Below, in pieces: positions 35,122 to 42,914 of a stretch of DNA of 45,000 bases (within the stretch, counting starts at the first letter, position 1; each line of letters begins with the position of its first letter). The DNA is from Clostridia bacterium (GTDB lineage Bacteria > Bacillota > Clostridia > TANB77 > CAG-508). The position numbers were made by a program, and so were the translations under genes. The notes beneath the pieces were generated by a model that was not told the DNA's origin, made no database searches, and saw nothing but the letters and a program-made list of their open reading frames with translations. The stretch lies in assembly GCA_017939755.1 (NCBI GenBank), contig JAGBAJ010000059.1:1-45000 (forward strand), read 5' to 3'.

Positions 35122-36447
35122 ATGGATGTAGAAGATAGAAATAAAATATCAGCCAATATAAAGTATTTAATAGAATGTGCAAATATTGTATATACCAAAA
35201 TTAAAGCGATAGGCAATAGTGTTACTGAAGAAGATGGTACTAATCAAGAACAGATGGTTATTAATGTAGAGGATTACAGACATGGAACAATTTCGATAAC
35301 AAGCAGAAAAGATATTATGAAAATTTGTTTAGATGGCACGAACTATGAGGTGTTATGCAAGAAATATAAAAATAATGGATTCAAATTTTATAATAAAGAG
35401 CTGGGTATCACATATGTGTATATAGATAGAAAGTTAGATAATAATGTACATTTAGAAGAGATTATAAGGTCTGTTGGAGACAATGTAGATTATTTTAAAT
35501 TTACTTCTATAGATGATTTTATTTGCGTAATAAAATATGCATCCAAAGGTAAAAACGGATGCCAAAGCGTAGATTGTTATATAGTTGATGATAGTAATAC
35601 TCAAGAGCTAATTGAGTATACTAAACAAAAAAAGGAAAATGAGGACAACGCTGATAAAGAAGAGCACGATATTTTTGATGGTGATGAATATATAGATAGT
35701 CCAGAATTTATAGCAAAGCTAAGGAAAAAAGAAGAAGAGGAAATAAAAAATCAAATAGAAAACTATAAAGGTAATGATTATAATGTTATTGATTTTCCAT
35801 TGCCAGATAGCTTTATGTATCAAATAAGTAATAAGCCATATTCATGTGTACTGCCAGATAACGTGCATTACTTTGATGAAGGTGAGTATATTAGGCGTAT
35901 TCATGAAGAAGAAAAAAATGCAGAAAAGCGATTAGCAGACGAAATACGTTCTTGCGAAGAAGGAACAGAAAATAATTATCGTGATACGGATAGTGAAGAT
36001 GATGATATAGAAGATAATGATAGCTATCATAATGAAGATTTTGAGGTTGACGAAGGCTTTGAGACTGACAAAGATTTAGGGTCTGACGATGAATTTGAAT
36101 CTGAAGAAGAATTTGAATCTGATGAGGAATCTGAGTATAACGATGATTTAGATTATAATGATAACAATGATACAAATTATGAAGAAGAGTATAAAATAAA
36201 TCATAATCGAAAAGAAGGGCATATAAGTGAAGAGGATATTATGTGTATGGCAACTGAAGATGCTTTAGATGCACAAAGAGAAATTGACGAATTAATTGGA
36301 TATAGTAATGATATAGAGAAATTTGCTAAGAAAGTAAAAGCTATAATATATGGAAGAAAGAAGAAATTAGATTCGCAGGGCGATACTTTTGGAAATATAA
36401 ACAGAGGGAAGTCAGATAAGAATACAAAATTTGATAAAGATATTTAA
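35122..36447 (+). CDS. Acidic protein, tandem paralogue 2 (family not recognised)
   Basis: This 441-residue paralogue of the preceding protein has an N-terminal zone with YLIECANIV, MKICLDGTNYEVL and IIRSVGDNVDYFKF at matching spacing. The middle is longer and more acidic, with an Asp/Glu-rich run near residues 285-365 that includes short repeats of the type DEEFESDEE. The C-terminus carries RKKKLDSQGDTFGNI, then NRGKSDKNTKFDKDI. The first copy ends FGPDI and this one FDKDI. AGGATG lies about 11 bases before the ATG. It is followed by deoB after 12 bases and may be cotranscribed with it. The conserved ends and variable middle suggest two binding parts joined by a flexible acidic spacer; function unknown. 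Confidence 0.75.
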   Translation: MDVEDRNKISANIKYLIECANIVYTKIKAIGNSVTEEDGTNQEQMVINVEDYRHGTISITSRKDIMKICLDGTNYEVLCKKYKNNGFKFYNKELGITYVYIDRKLDNNVHLEEIIRSVGDNVDYFKFTSIDDFICVIKYASKGKNGCQSVDCYIVDDSNTQELIEYTKQKKENEDNADKEEHDIFDGDEYIDSPEFIAKLRKKEEEEIKNQIENYKGNDYNVIDFPLPDSFMYQISNKPYSCVLPDNVHYFDEGEYIRRIHEEEKNAEKRLADEIRSCEEGTENNYRDTDSEDDDIEDNDSYHNEDFEVDEGFETDKDLGSDDEFESEEEFESDEESEYNDDLDYNDNNDTNYEEEYKINHNRKEGHISEEDIMCMATEDALDAQREIDELIGYSNDIEKFAKKVKAIIYGRKKKLDSQGDTFGNINRGKSDKNTKFDKDI

Positions 36448-36459
36448 TAGGAGGTACGT

Positions 36460-37641
36460 ATGATAAATAGAGCTATTATAATGGTTTTAGATGGTTTTGG
36501 AGTTGGAGAAGCTCCAGATGCAAATAAGTATGGTGATGAAGGAAGTAATACTTTAGTTAATATATATAACAAGGTACATCCAAATTTACCAAACATGAAA
36601 AGTTTAGGTTTATATAATATAGATGGTGTAAATATTCCAGATAAAGCAGAAAAAACAATTGGTGCATATGGAAGAGCTAAAGAATGCTCTGATGGAAAGA
36701 ATAGCCCAGTAGGACATTGGGAAATATGTGGATATGCAAAGCATCCGGGTTTTGCAACATATCCAAATGCATTTCCAAAAGACATGATAGATGAATTTAT
36801 AAAAGAGACTGGTTGCAAAAATATTTTATGCAATGAAGTTGGATCTGGAACAGAAATTTTAAAAAGATTTGGCGAGGAGCACATGAAAACTGGATACCCA
36901 ATTATATATACATCTGCGGATAGCGTATTTCAAATAGAAGCACATGAGGACATTATACCAGTAGAAAAATTATACGATATGTGTAAAATTGCAAGAAGAA
37001 TATTAGATAATCCAAAATACAATGTTGGAACGGTAATCGCAAGACCCTTTATTGGAGATAAAGCAGAAAATTTCCAAAGAACCTATAACAGGAGAGATTT
37101 TGAATCAAATACATTTGGTAAAACAATGTTAGATGTTATAACAGAATCAGACAAAGAAGCGGAAGTAATTGCAATAGGCAAAATAGAAGATTTATTTTCA
37201 GGAAGAGGAATTACAAAAGCAATACACACAAATGGAAATGCAGAAGGTATAGATATTACTATAGATTATATTAAAAAGGATTCCAGAGGTTTAATTTTTA
37301 CAAACCTTGTTGATACAGATATGCTTTATGGACACAGAAATAATGTGAAAGGATATGCAGAAGCACTAGAATATTTTGATAAAAAGTTGCCTGAAATAAT
37401 ATCATGTTTAAAAGATGACGACATTTTGATAATAACTGCAGATCATGGAAATGATCCAACAACGCCAAGCACAGACCATTCAAGAGAATATATACCAATT
37501 TTAGTATATGGAAAGCAGATTAGGGAAAATATAAATCTAGGAACTAGAGCAACATATGCTGATATATCGGCAACCATTCTTGATATATATAATATGGAGC
37601 AAATAACTGGTACAAGCTTTAAGGATGAAATTTTAAAATAG
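36460..37641 (+). CDS. deoB: Phosphopentomutase
   Basis: This 393-residue alkaline-phosphatase-superfamily enzyme interconverts ribose- or deoxyribose-1-phosphate and the 5-phosphates in nucleoside breakdown. Metal-site motifs are present: MVLDGFGVGEAPDANKYGDE (about residues 8-27), PVGHWEICGY (about 83-92), TNLVDTDMLYGHRNNVKGYA (about 286-305), TADHGNDPTTPSTDHSREY (about 326-344). GGAGG precedes the ATG by 7 bases. No other deo gene is adjacent, so the usual pairing with a nucleoside phosphorylase is absent here. Confidence 0.97.
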   Translation: MINRAIIMVLDGFGVGEAPDANKYGDEGSNTLVNIYNKVHPNLPNMKSLGLYNIDGVNIPDKAEKTIGAYGRAKECSDGKNSPVGHWEICGYAKHPGFATYPNAFPKDMIDEFIKETGCKNILCNEVGSGTEILKRFGEEHMKTGYPIIYTSADSVFQIEAHEDIIPVEKLYDMCKIARRILDNPKYNVGTVIARPFIGDKAENFQRTYNRRDFESNTFGKTMLDVITESDKEAEVIAIGKIEDLFSGRGITKAIHTNGNAEGIDITIDYIKKDSRGLIFTNLVDTDMLYGHRNNVKGYAEALEYFDKKLPEIISCLKDDDILIITADHGNDPTTPSTDHSREYIPILVYGKQIRENINLGTRATYADISATILDIYNMEQITGTSFKDEILK

Positions 37642-37691
37642 AGCAATATATGTTCAGCACAAAAGATTTTTGAGAGGATAAGATTTTTAAT

Positions 37692-38534
37692 ATGGATATA
37701 AAAATATATTTCTTTTTATTTTTGATATATGCGATGTTAGGTTGGTGTATGGAGGTATCATTGGGATTAATTAGGGATAAGAAACTTGTAAATAGAGGTT
37801 TTATGATAGGCCCATATTGTCCTATATATGGATGTGGAGCTGTACTACTTACAATATTTCTTTCTAATATAATGCAATATCCCACAGCACTATTTTGTAC
37901 TGCAATTGTAATCTGTGGAGTTTTGGAATATGGTACAAGTTATATAATGGAAAAATTATTTAAAGCCAGATGGTGGGATTATAGTAAGAGAAAATTTAAT
38001 ATAAATGGAAGAGTATGTTTAGAAACTATAATTCCATTTGGAATATTTAGTTGTCTTATAATGTATGTAACAAATCCATTTTTCATAGATTTACTAAATA
38101 AAATACCAGAGCACGCTTTTAAAATCACTTTTGGTATATTTTTGTCATTATTTTTAATTGATTGGTTTATATCATTGGCTATTATATCTAGAATGAGAAG
38201 TACAGTGAAACAGGTTCGCAAGGAAGGTGTATATGATAATACAGAGGAGATAACGAAAAAGGTTAAAGAGATCTTACTTGGAAAAACTATATTGGACCGA
38301 AGACTTGTACATGCATTTCCTAGAATTAGCATAGAAAAGGTTAAGCAACGTATAAGGGAGACTACAGAGATTGTTAGAGAGAGCACAATGAAAGTTAAAG
38401 AGGAAGTAGAAGAGCATATAAAAGAAAGAGCAAGCAAAGTTAAAGAAGTAACTCAAAAAATGAAGGAAAATAAGACTGAACATGATAAAAACAATATACA
38501 TAATATTGAGAAAAATAATAATTACGAAAAATAA
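37692..38534 (+). CDS. CmpB-like membrane protein (putative ABC-transporter type IV family)
   Basis: This 280-residue protein has about five membrane helices in the first 165 residues with the family signature FFLFLIYAMLGWCMEVSLGL, then NRGFMIGPYCPIYGCGAVLL (about residues 36-55) and the conserved YIMEKLFKARWWDYSKRKFN (about 85-104, YxxExxxxxxWWDYS). GRVCLETIIPFGIFS follows. These match the family annotated as putative ABC-transporter type IV/CmpB, whose function is not known. The remaining 110 residues form a long charged, probably coiled-coil tail (EVEEHIKERASKVKEVTQKM) that is not part of the core family. It follows deoB by 50 bases. Confidence 0.82.
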   Translation: MDIKIYFFLFLIYAMLGWCMEVSLGLIRDKKLVNRGFMIGPYCPIYGCGAVLLTIFLSNIMQYPTALFCTAIVICGVLEYGTSYIMEKLFKARWWDYSKRKFNINGRVCLETIIPFGIFSCLIMYVTNPFFIDLLNKIPEHAFKITFGIFLSLFLIDWFISLAIISRMRSTVKQVRKEGVYDNTEEITKKVKEILLGKTILDRRLVHAFPRISIEKVKQRIRETTEIVRESTMKVKEEVEEHIKERASKVKEVTQKMKENKTEHDKNNIHNIEKNNNYEK

Positions 38535-38547
38535 AGTAGGATATAAA

Positions 38548-38587
38548 ATGTAACCTGAAAAGTGGTTGCTACCACGACTTTACATTA
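38548..38587 (+). terminator. Stem-loop after the CmpB-like gene
   Basis: AAAGTGGT-tgct-ACCACgACTTT forms a firm stem inside a weaker AATGTAA/TTTACATT pair. There is no clear T run, so termination is uncertain. The rest of the 210-base gap is AT-rich up to the promoter at 38679. Confidence 0.45.
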
Positions 38588-38678
38588 TAAGTTGACAATA
38601 TACCCTTAATATTATTGGAAATGCATTTGTATTGCAAATTGTAATTCACGGATAGCATAAAAATTATGTGAATATTGG

Positions 38679-38707
38679 TAGACAATAATTAATTTATGTG
38701 ATATAAT
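38679..38707 (+). promoter_or_regulatory. Sigma-A-type promoter for the Lys/Ala-repeat protein
   Basis: -35 TAGACA (38679-38684), 17-base spacer, -10 TATAAT (38702-38707); the ATG is at 38745. Confidence 0.6.
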
Positions 38708-38744
38708 TATGGCGACAAATATGCAAAAAAAGGGGTAATTGTAA

Positions 38745-39680
38745 ATGTTTAGTAAATCAGGTTATAATAATAATTTAAAAGAGCTTATAAAAGCAAAAAA
38801 AGCAGATGCTTCAGTAGTAAATACAATTAAAGAAAATTTGGAAATACAAATAAGTGCTAAAAATAAAATAAAAAAGAATGAACGTGAAATTAAAAAGTTA
38901 AATGCTACTAATGAAGATAAAATGATTATAAAAACTCAAACACCTATATATAATTTTAGAGCTTATATGAACGTTACAATGGAAATAATGGGAATAAAAA
39001 AGCAAATAAAACAAAGATCAAATGAAGTTAAAGAATTCAATAAAAAAATTGAAGAAGCAGAGTTAAATAATTCTAAATTAGAGGAAGAAATTGATAATCA
39101 ATTTAAAATATATCAAGAGAATGAAATATATGTAAAGGCTGTAAAAAAACTAAATAAAAACAGTGTTTCTAAAGAATCATATGCTGCATACGAAAAACAT
39201 ATAGATAACTATGAAAATTCTATATATAGTTTAGAAAAGAAATCTACATTACCAAAACCAAATGCTGAAGACTTCGTTGTTATTTTAAGTGTGTTAAAAA
39301 ATGATGATGAAATCAAAGAAGAGCCTAAGCAAACAGTAAAAAAGACAGCAACAAAGACTACTGTAAAGAAAAGTAAAAAAGAGCCAGAGCAAGCAGAAAA
39401 AAAGACAGCAGCAAAAACTACTGCAAAGAAAAGCAAAAAAGAGCTAAATCAAGCAGAAAGAAAGACAGCAGCAAAAACTACTGCAAAGAAAAGTAAAAAA
39501 GAGCTAGAGCAAGCAGAAAAAAAGGCAGAGGCAAAAACTACTACAAAGAAAAGTAAAGAGGAGTCAAAGCAAGCAGAAAAAAAGACAGAAGCAAAGACTA
39601 CGGTAAAGAAAATCGAAAAAGAGCCAAAACAAGAGGTAAAAAGGAAAGCAGCAAAAACAGCTACAAAGAAAAGCAACTAA
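38745..39680 (+). CDS. Coiled-coil protein with histone H1-like Lys/Ala repeat tail
   Basis: This 311-residue protein has an N-terminal 190 residues rich in Lys, Glu, Asn and Ile with heptad-like spacing (IKQRSNEVKEFNKKIEEAEL), predicting a coiled coil. From about residue 195 a 20-residue unit is repeated nearly six times; a typical unit is AEKKTAAKTTAKKSKKELEQ. Such Lys/Ala/Thr/Pro tails occur in histone H1-like bacterial proteins (HctB, AlgP type) and in surface proteins binding polyanions; nucleic-acid or teichoic-acid binding is inferred from charge only. No signal peptide is visible, favouring a cytosolic, nucleoid-type role. The start has a weak AAAGGGG site. Repeat number may vary between strains. 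Confidence 0.75.
   Translation: MFSKSGYNNNLKELIKAKKADASVVNTIKENLEIQISAKNKIKKNEREIKKLNATNEDKMIIKTQTPIYNFRAYMNVTMEIMGIKKQIKQRSNEVKEFNKKIEEAELNNSKLEEEIDNQFKIYQENEIYVKAVKKLNKNSVSKESYAAYEKHIDNYENSIYSLEKKSTLPKPNAEDFVVILSVLKNDDEIKEEPKQTVKKTATKTTVKKSKKEPEQAEKKTAAKTTAKKSKKELNQAERKTAAKTTAKKSKKELEQAEKKAEAKTTTKKSKEESKQAEKKTEAKTTVKKIEKEPKQEVKRKAAKTATKKSN
39331..39677 (+). repeat. 60-bp in-frame tandem repeat, about 5.7 units
   Basis: Units begin around AAGCAAACAGTAAAAAAGAC and recur every 60 bases exactly (39331, 39391, 39451, 39511, 39571, 39631). Shared blocks include AAAAAAGACAGCAGCAAAAA and CTACTGCAAAGAAAAGTAAA. Central units are the most alike. Each unit keeps frame and encodes 20 residues. Confidence 0.9.
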
Positions 39681-39712
39681 TGTATATCATAGAGTGCTAA
39701 AAAGAATACAGG

Positions 39713-39793
39713 AAATAGTTAGAGCGTAACTGGAATCAAATCCTTTTAGATATTAACATAATGGAGGCGATGTCAGGCTTTAACTATTTTTTT
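39713..39793 (+). terminator. Possible terminator with wide loop after the repeat-tail gene
   Basis: AAATAGTTAgAGC (39713-39725) can pair with GCTtTAACTATTT (39777-39789), followed by a T run. The loop of about 50 bases is large, so this is uncertain. Confidence 0.4.
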
Positions 39794-39871
39794 CGTATTT
39801 GTTTTTTGGCTATTGAAGATGAGTAGGATATATGCTATTATAATGTGAACAATAAGGTCATGGAGGCACAA

Positions 39872-40390
39872 ATGAATATAAATGTTAAGAGAATAATTTT
39901 TGCAATTTTAGTCATTTTAAATTGCATTGCCATTTTTATGTTTTCGGCTCAAAACGCAGAAAAATCAAGCAAGACGAGTGGAGTGATAGTTAATAGGGTT
40001 GTAGATACTGTTTCTGTTGTAAACAAGAAAGTCAAGAAAGAAACGTTAAAAGATAATGTTACATTTTACGTTAGGAAACTAGCGCATTTTTCCATATATA
40101 CATTGTTAGGGATATGGTTATTAAACGAATTTAATACATTTAAAATGTCGATACTAAAAAGGGTAATAATTAGTTTGTCTTTTGGAGCTATATATGCTGT
40201 ATCAGATGAATTTCACCAGAGCTTTATTAGTGGAAGAAGTCAAGAAATAAGGGATGTATGCATAGATACATGCGGAGTGTTATTTGGTTGTATATTAGTA
40301 TTGCTAATTGGAAAAATTTTTGAGCTAATAAAAAGAAAATTTAAGCAAAGCAAGACAAATTCAAGTACTGTTAAGGAGAATAGAATATGA
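39872..40390 (+). CDS. VanZ-like family membrane protein
   Basis: This 172-residue protein has four membrane helices and the VanZ family signature: FYVRKLAHFSIYTLLGIWLL (about residues 67-86) and AIYAVSDEFHQSFISGRSQE, then IRDVCIDTCG (about 109-138). VanZ confers low-level teicoplanin resistance in vanA clusters, but most homologues like this one are stand-alone membrane proteins of unknown role; no other van genes are near. ATG 39872 is chosen because GGAGG lies 6 bases upstream; GTG 39845 lacks a site. Its stop overlaps the next start (ATGA), so it is translationally coupled to the dehydrogenase gene. Confidence 0.88.
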   Translation: MNINVKRIIFAILVILNCIAIFMFSAQNAEKSSKTSGVIVNRVVDTVSVVNKKVKKETLKDNVTFYVRKLAHFSIYTLLGIWLLNEFNTFKMSILKRVIISLSFGAIYAVSDEFHQSFISGRSQEIRDVCIDTCGVLFGCILVLLIGKIFELIKRKFKQSKTNSSTVKENRI

Positions 40391-41145
40391 GAGCATTAAT
40401 AACTGGAGCCTCTTCTGGTATAGGAAGAGATATAGCAAAAGCTCTTGCGAAAGAAGGATACGATTTAATTATAGTTGCACGTAATGTAGATAAACTTAAT
40501 AAATTAGAAGCTAGCTTAAAAGCGACTGGAGTGAGTATTCAGGTGGTTCAAATGGATTTAAATAGTGAAGAAAATTGTAGAAATTTGCACAAACAATTTA
40601 AAAATCAAGTTGACTTATTGGTTAATAATGCTGGTTTGGGAGTATTCGGAAAGTTTGAAAACACAGATTTAGATAAGGAGCTTCAGTTAATTAATACAAA
40701 TATAATGAGTTTACATATCTTAACAAAATTATTTCTGCAAGATATGAAAGTTAGTAATAATGGGCAAATTTTAAATGTTGCATCTATTGCAGGATATATG
40801 CCAGGTCCACTTATGTCGGCATATTATGCATCTAAAGCATATGTAGTTAGATTATCGCAGGGAATTAAAGAGGAGCTCAGAAGAGATAAATCCAACGTTA
40901 AGATTTCCGTGCTATGTCCAGGTCCAGTTAATACTAACTTTAATAATGTAGCTAATTTTAAGTTTTCAGCTAGACCATTAACCAGTGAATATGTTGCAAA
41001 GTATACAATAAAAAAATTAAAGAAAAATAGGTTTTATATTGTTCCAGGATTTTCAATAAGGTGCTTAAGACATTTTGCAAAAATCGTACCAGACAACGTA
41101 ATATCAAGATTTGTATATGTTATGCAAAAAAATAAAAATAAGTAA
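40387..41145 (+). CDS. Short-chain dehydrogenase/reductase (SDR)
   Basis: This 252-residue classical SDR begins MRALITGASSGIGRDIAKAL (TGxxxGxG cofactor site, residues 6-13). VARN after beta-2 suggests NADP(H) preference. LLVNNAGLGVFGKF (about 80-93), the catalytic Ser in NVASIAGYMPG (about 136-146) and YYASKAYVVRLSQGI (Tyr-x3-Lys, about 149-163) are intact. The CPGPVNTNF element follows. The C-terminus KKLKKNRFYIVPGFSIR resembles the DltE-type SDR subgroup, whose substrate is not settled. Overlapping start with the VanZ-like gene indicates one operon. Confidence 0.92.
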   Translation: MRALITGASSGIGRDIAKALAKEGYDLIIVARNVDKLNKLEASLKATGVSIQVVQMDLNSEENCRNLHKQFKNQVDLLVNNAGLGVFGKFENTDLDKELQLINTNIMSLHILTKLFLQDMKVSNNGQILNVASIAGYMPGPLMSAYYASKAYVVRLSQGIKEELRRDKSNVKISVLCPGPVNTNFNNVANFKFSARPLTSEYVAKYTIKKLKKNRFYIVPGFSIRCLRHFAKIVPDNVISRFVYVMQKNKNK

Positions 41146-41161
41146 TATTATGGAGAAATAT

Positions 41162-42040
41162 ATGAATTTTAAAAATATAAATAATATGAAGAGCAAATTT
41201 AATATAGATATAGTGAAGAAGATTTTTAGTGATGTTGAAGAGCTTTTAAAACAAAAATTAGGACCAATTCATATGGCTATTCGAGAAGATAACAAGGAAT
41301 TCATAGAAAATTCAGAATATCTAAAAATCCTAAATGCAGTTAATATGGCTCTAGCTGAAGATTGGATTATGGAAAAATCAAATACAAGGGTGAGATATAG
41401 CTCTATAGGAAGCATAGGACTTGTGTCAGATGGAAAACCAGATGTGGTTTTGTATATGGCGCTTAAAGCCTTAAAAACACACAATAATATAGTATTTTAT
41501 GTTGAAGAAGAAAAACATCAATCTACAGATATGATTATAAAAATAGTAAAAAAAGCATGTGAAGTTAATAAATATAATGCGGTTATTGATTATATAGATT
41601 ATACTTCTATAGAAGAGCTTAATAAATATGTAAAAAATATTGATCTATTTATATTTATAAGTAAATATGAAGATTTTAAGAAATTTAAAAGGAAAAATCC
41701 AGAAGTATCTATATTATATAGTTCGTATGGAACAATGAGTCTATACTTGGACGATAAAGATTTAAAAGATACTTTATTGCAAATGGACGAATATGTTTAT
41801 AACAATAATATAGAGTTAGATTTACTAAAGGATATGCCTGTTAAAGAAGCGATTGAAACAATAAATTCGAATGAAGATAATTATTGCTCTGTAATATTTA
41901 CAAAGGATAGCAAAAAAGCATATGAATTTGTTGATGGAGTAAAATCAAAACAAATTTTTATAAATAGAAATCCTGGAAGTGAATATAAATTTCAAATAGA
42001 TGACTCCAGTCTCGTAATAAAAAAGGAGATTTTTTTATAA
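41162..42040 (+). CDS. Unknown protein, possible distant aldehyde-dehydrogenase-like fold
   Basis: This 292-residue soluble protein is not recognised with certainty. A stretch VRYSSIGSIGLVSDGKPDVV, then LYMALKALKTHNNIVFYVEE (about residues 77-116) has the rhythm of the aldehyde dehydrogenase cofactor region (PlGvIgvi..gnP.v....lkAlktgNavilk.s.ea). NVIDY-like and IDLFIFISKYEDF strands follow at similar spacing. No catalytic Cys or Glu motif can be placed, so if related it has lost enzyme activity. ATG 41162 follows GGAGA by 6 bases; the in-frame ATG at 41111 lies inside the upstream SDR gene. It probably ends the VanZ-SDR operon and is followed by the rplU promoter. Confidence 0.65.
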   Translation: MNFKNINNMKSKFNIDIVKKIFSDVEELLKQKLGPIHMAIREDNKEFIENSEYLKILNAVNMALAEDWIMEKSNTRVRYSSIGSIGLVSDGKPDVVLYMALKALKTHNNIVFYVEEEKHQSTDMIIKIVKKACEVNKYNAVIDYIDYTSIEELNKYVKNIDLFIFISKYEDFKKFKRKNPEVSILYSSYGTMSLYLDDKDLKDTLLQMDEYVYNNNIELDLLKDMPVKEAIETINSNEDNYCSVIFTKDSKKAYEFVDGVKSKQIFINRNPGSEYKFQIDDSSLVIKKEIFL

Positions 42041-42047
42041 AATTGCA

Positions 42048-42076
42048 ATTGACAAATATTGTAAACCATGTTAGAA
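42048..42076 (+). promoter_or_regulatory. Promoter for rplU-rpmA
   Basis: -35 TTGACA (42048-42053, consensus), 17-base spacer, -10 TAGAAT (42071-42076). The transcript would start near 42083. Confidence 0.72.
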
Positions 42077-42082
42077 TTGTTA

Positions 42083-42160
42083 ATTGTAAGCCGCCTAGGT
42101 CGGGTTCATAAAGGCTAATTAAGTTTAGCTACCTCGTATTTTATGCTTAGCGAGTATACA
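42083..42160 (+). promoter_or_regulatory. Structured leader upstream of rplU (candidate L21 leader)
   Basis: GCCGCCTAGGTCGGGTTCAT opens the leader. AGGT (42104) can pair with ACCT (42130) around an inner hairpin, GGCTAA-ttaag-TTTAGCT, and CTCG (42132) with CGAG (42149). The position between promoter and rplU fits the autoregulatory L21 leader of Firmicutes, which L21 itself is thought to bind. The match is by position and general shape; I could not check it against the family model. Confidence 0.5.
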
Positions 42161-42181
42161 AAAAAAGGGAGGTGTACTTAA

Positions 42182-42496
42182 ATGTACGCAGTAATCGAAA
42201 CATGTGGAAAACAATACAAAGTTGCTGAAGGTGACGTAGTATTTTTCGAAAAATTAGATTCAGAAGCTGGAGACAAAGTTAAATTTGATAATGTTGTTCT
42301 AGTATCTGATGACAAAAAAGTAGAAGTTGGTGCTCCTTATGTAAAAGGTGTGTCTGTAGAAGGAACAGTAGTTGCTAATGGAAAAGCTAAAAAAGTTTTA
42401 GTTTATAAGTATAAAGCAAAGAAAAACTACAGAAGAACACAAGGACACAGACAACCATATACAAAGGTTGAGATAAATAGTATAAAGATGGCATAA
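42182..42496 (+). CDS. rplU: 50S ribosomal protein L21
   Basis: 104 residues, standard length. It starts [20 protein letters not shown] and ends with the conserved [20 protein letters not shown]21 binds 23S rRNA in the large subunit. GGGAGGTG precedes the ATG. It is followed directly by rpmA after 56 bases; the prp gene usually found between them in Firmicutes is missing. Confidence 0.98.
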   Translation: MYAVIETCGKQYKVAEGDVVFFEKLDSEAGDKVKFDNVVLVSDDKKVEVGAPYVKGVSVEGTVVANGKAKKVLVYKYKAKKNYRRTQGHRQPYTKVEINSIKMA

Positions 42497-42552
42497 GTAA
42501 TATAGCCATAGAGAATAAAGAAAAATCCAATGTATGGAAGGAGTGAAAAAAC

Positions 42553-42819
42553 ATGGCTCATAAGAAAGGGCAAGGTAGTACTCATAATGGTAGAGACAGT
42601 GAGTCAAAGCGTCTTGGTTTAAAAAGAGCTGATGGACAAATAGTTCTAGCAGGAAACATATTAGTAAGACAAAGAGGAACAAAAATCCATCCAGGAACAA
42701 ATGTTGGAATCGGTAGTGATGATACATTATATGCAAAAGTAACTGGAAAAGTAAAATTTGAAAGACTAGGAAAAGACAAGAAAAAAGTAAGTGTTTATCC
42801 AGTTGAAGAAAATGCATAA
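42553..42819 (+). CDS. rpmA: 50S ribosomal protein L27, without the Firmicutes N-terminal extension
   Basis: This 88-residue protein begins [20 protein letters not shown], so the functional N-terminus that reaches the peptidyl-transferase centre is encoded directly. In most Firmicutes L27 carries about nine extra residues (typically M-L-x-L-x-L-Q-F-F) removed by the protease Prp. Here an in-frame TGA lies four codons before the ATG, ruling out such an extension, and AAGGAG is properly placed. The remaining sequence ([20 protein letters not shown]) is normal. A terminator follows at 42830. Confidence 0.98.
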   Translation: MAHKKGQGSTHNGRDSESKRLGLKRADGQIVLAGNILVRQRGTKIHPGTNVGIGSDDTLYAKVTGKVKFERLGKDKKKVSVYPVEENA

Positions 42820-42829
42820 CATTAAGAAG

Positions 42830-42857
42830 TCGTTAGATTTAATCTAGCGATTTTTTT
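42830..42857 (+). terminator. Intrinsic terminator of rplU-rpmA
   Basis: TCGTTAGAT (42830-42838) pairs with ATCTAGCGA (42842-42850), with one G-T wobble, and is followed by seven T. Confidence 0.88.
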
Positions 42858-42876
42858 GTGGATATAAAAAAATATC

Positions 42877-42905
42877 TTGCATATAAATTTAAAATATAAT
42901 ATAAT
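42877..42905 (+). promoter_or_regulatory. Promoter for the riboswitch-ATPase transcript
   Basis: -35 TTGCAT (42877-42882), 17-base spacer, -10 TATAAT (42900-42905). Transcription would begin just before the aptamer. Confidence 0.65.
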
Positions 42906-42914
42906 GACGCAAGT

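Noticed and set aside
35891..36175. Minus-strand His/Gln-rich open frame opposite paralogue 2
   Set aside because: Low-complexity complement of the Asp/Glu-rich codons; no start signals.
39209..39676. Minus-strand hydrophobic open frames opposite the repeat tail
   Set aside because: These are shadows of the Lys/Ala-rich repeats (Lys codons read as Phe/Leu on the other strand); no ribosome-binding site.
39331..39677. CRISPR-like array
   Set aside because: The 60-bp repeats are contiguous without spacers, in frame and coding for a Lys/Ala-rich tail.
39872..40390. Glycopeptide resistance (van) cluster because of VanZ
   Set aside because: No vanHAX, vanY or vanRS-like genes nearby; stand-alone VanZ-like proteins are common and not evidence of resistance.
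42041..42095. Another GTTAC-family repeat copy before rplU
   Set aside because: GCAATTGAC and GTTAATTGTAAG give only a weak inverted match, and the stretch is better explained as the rplU promoter.
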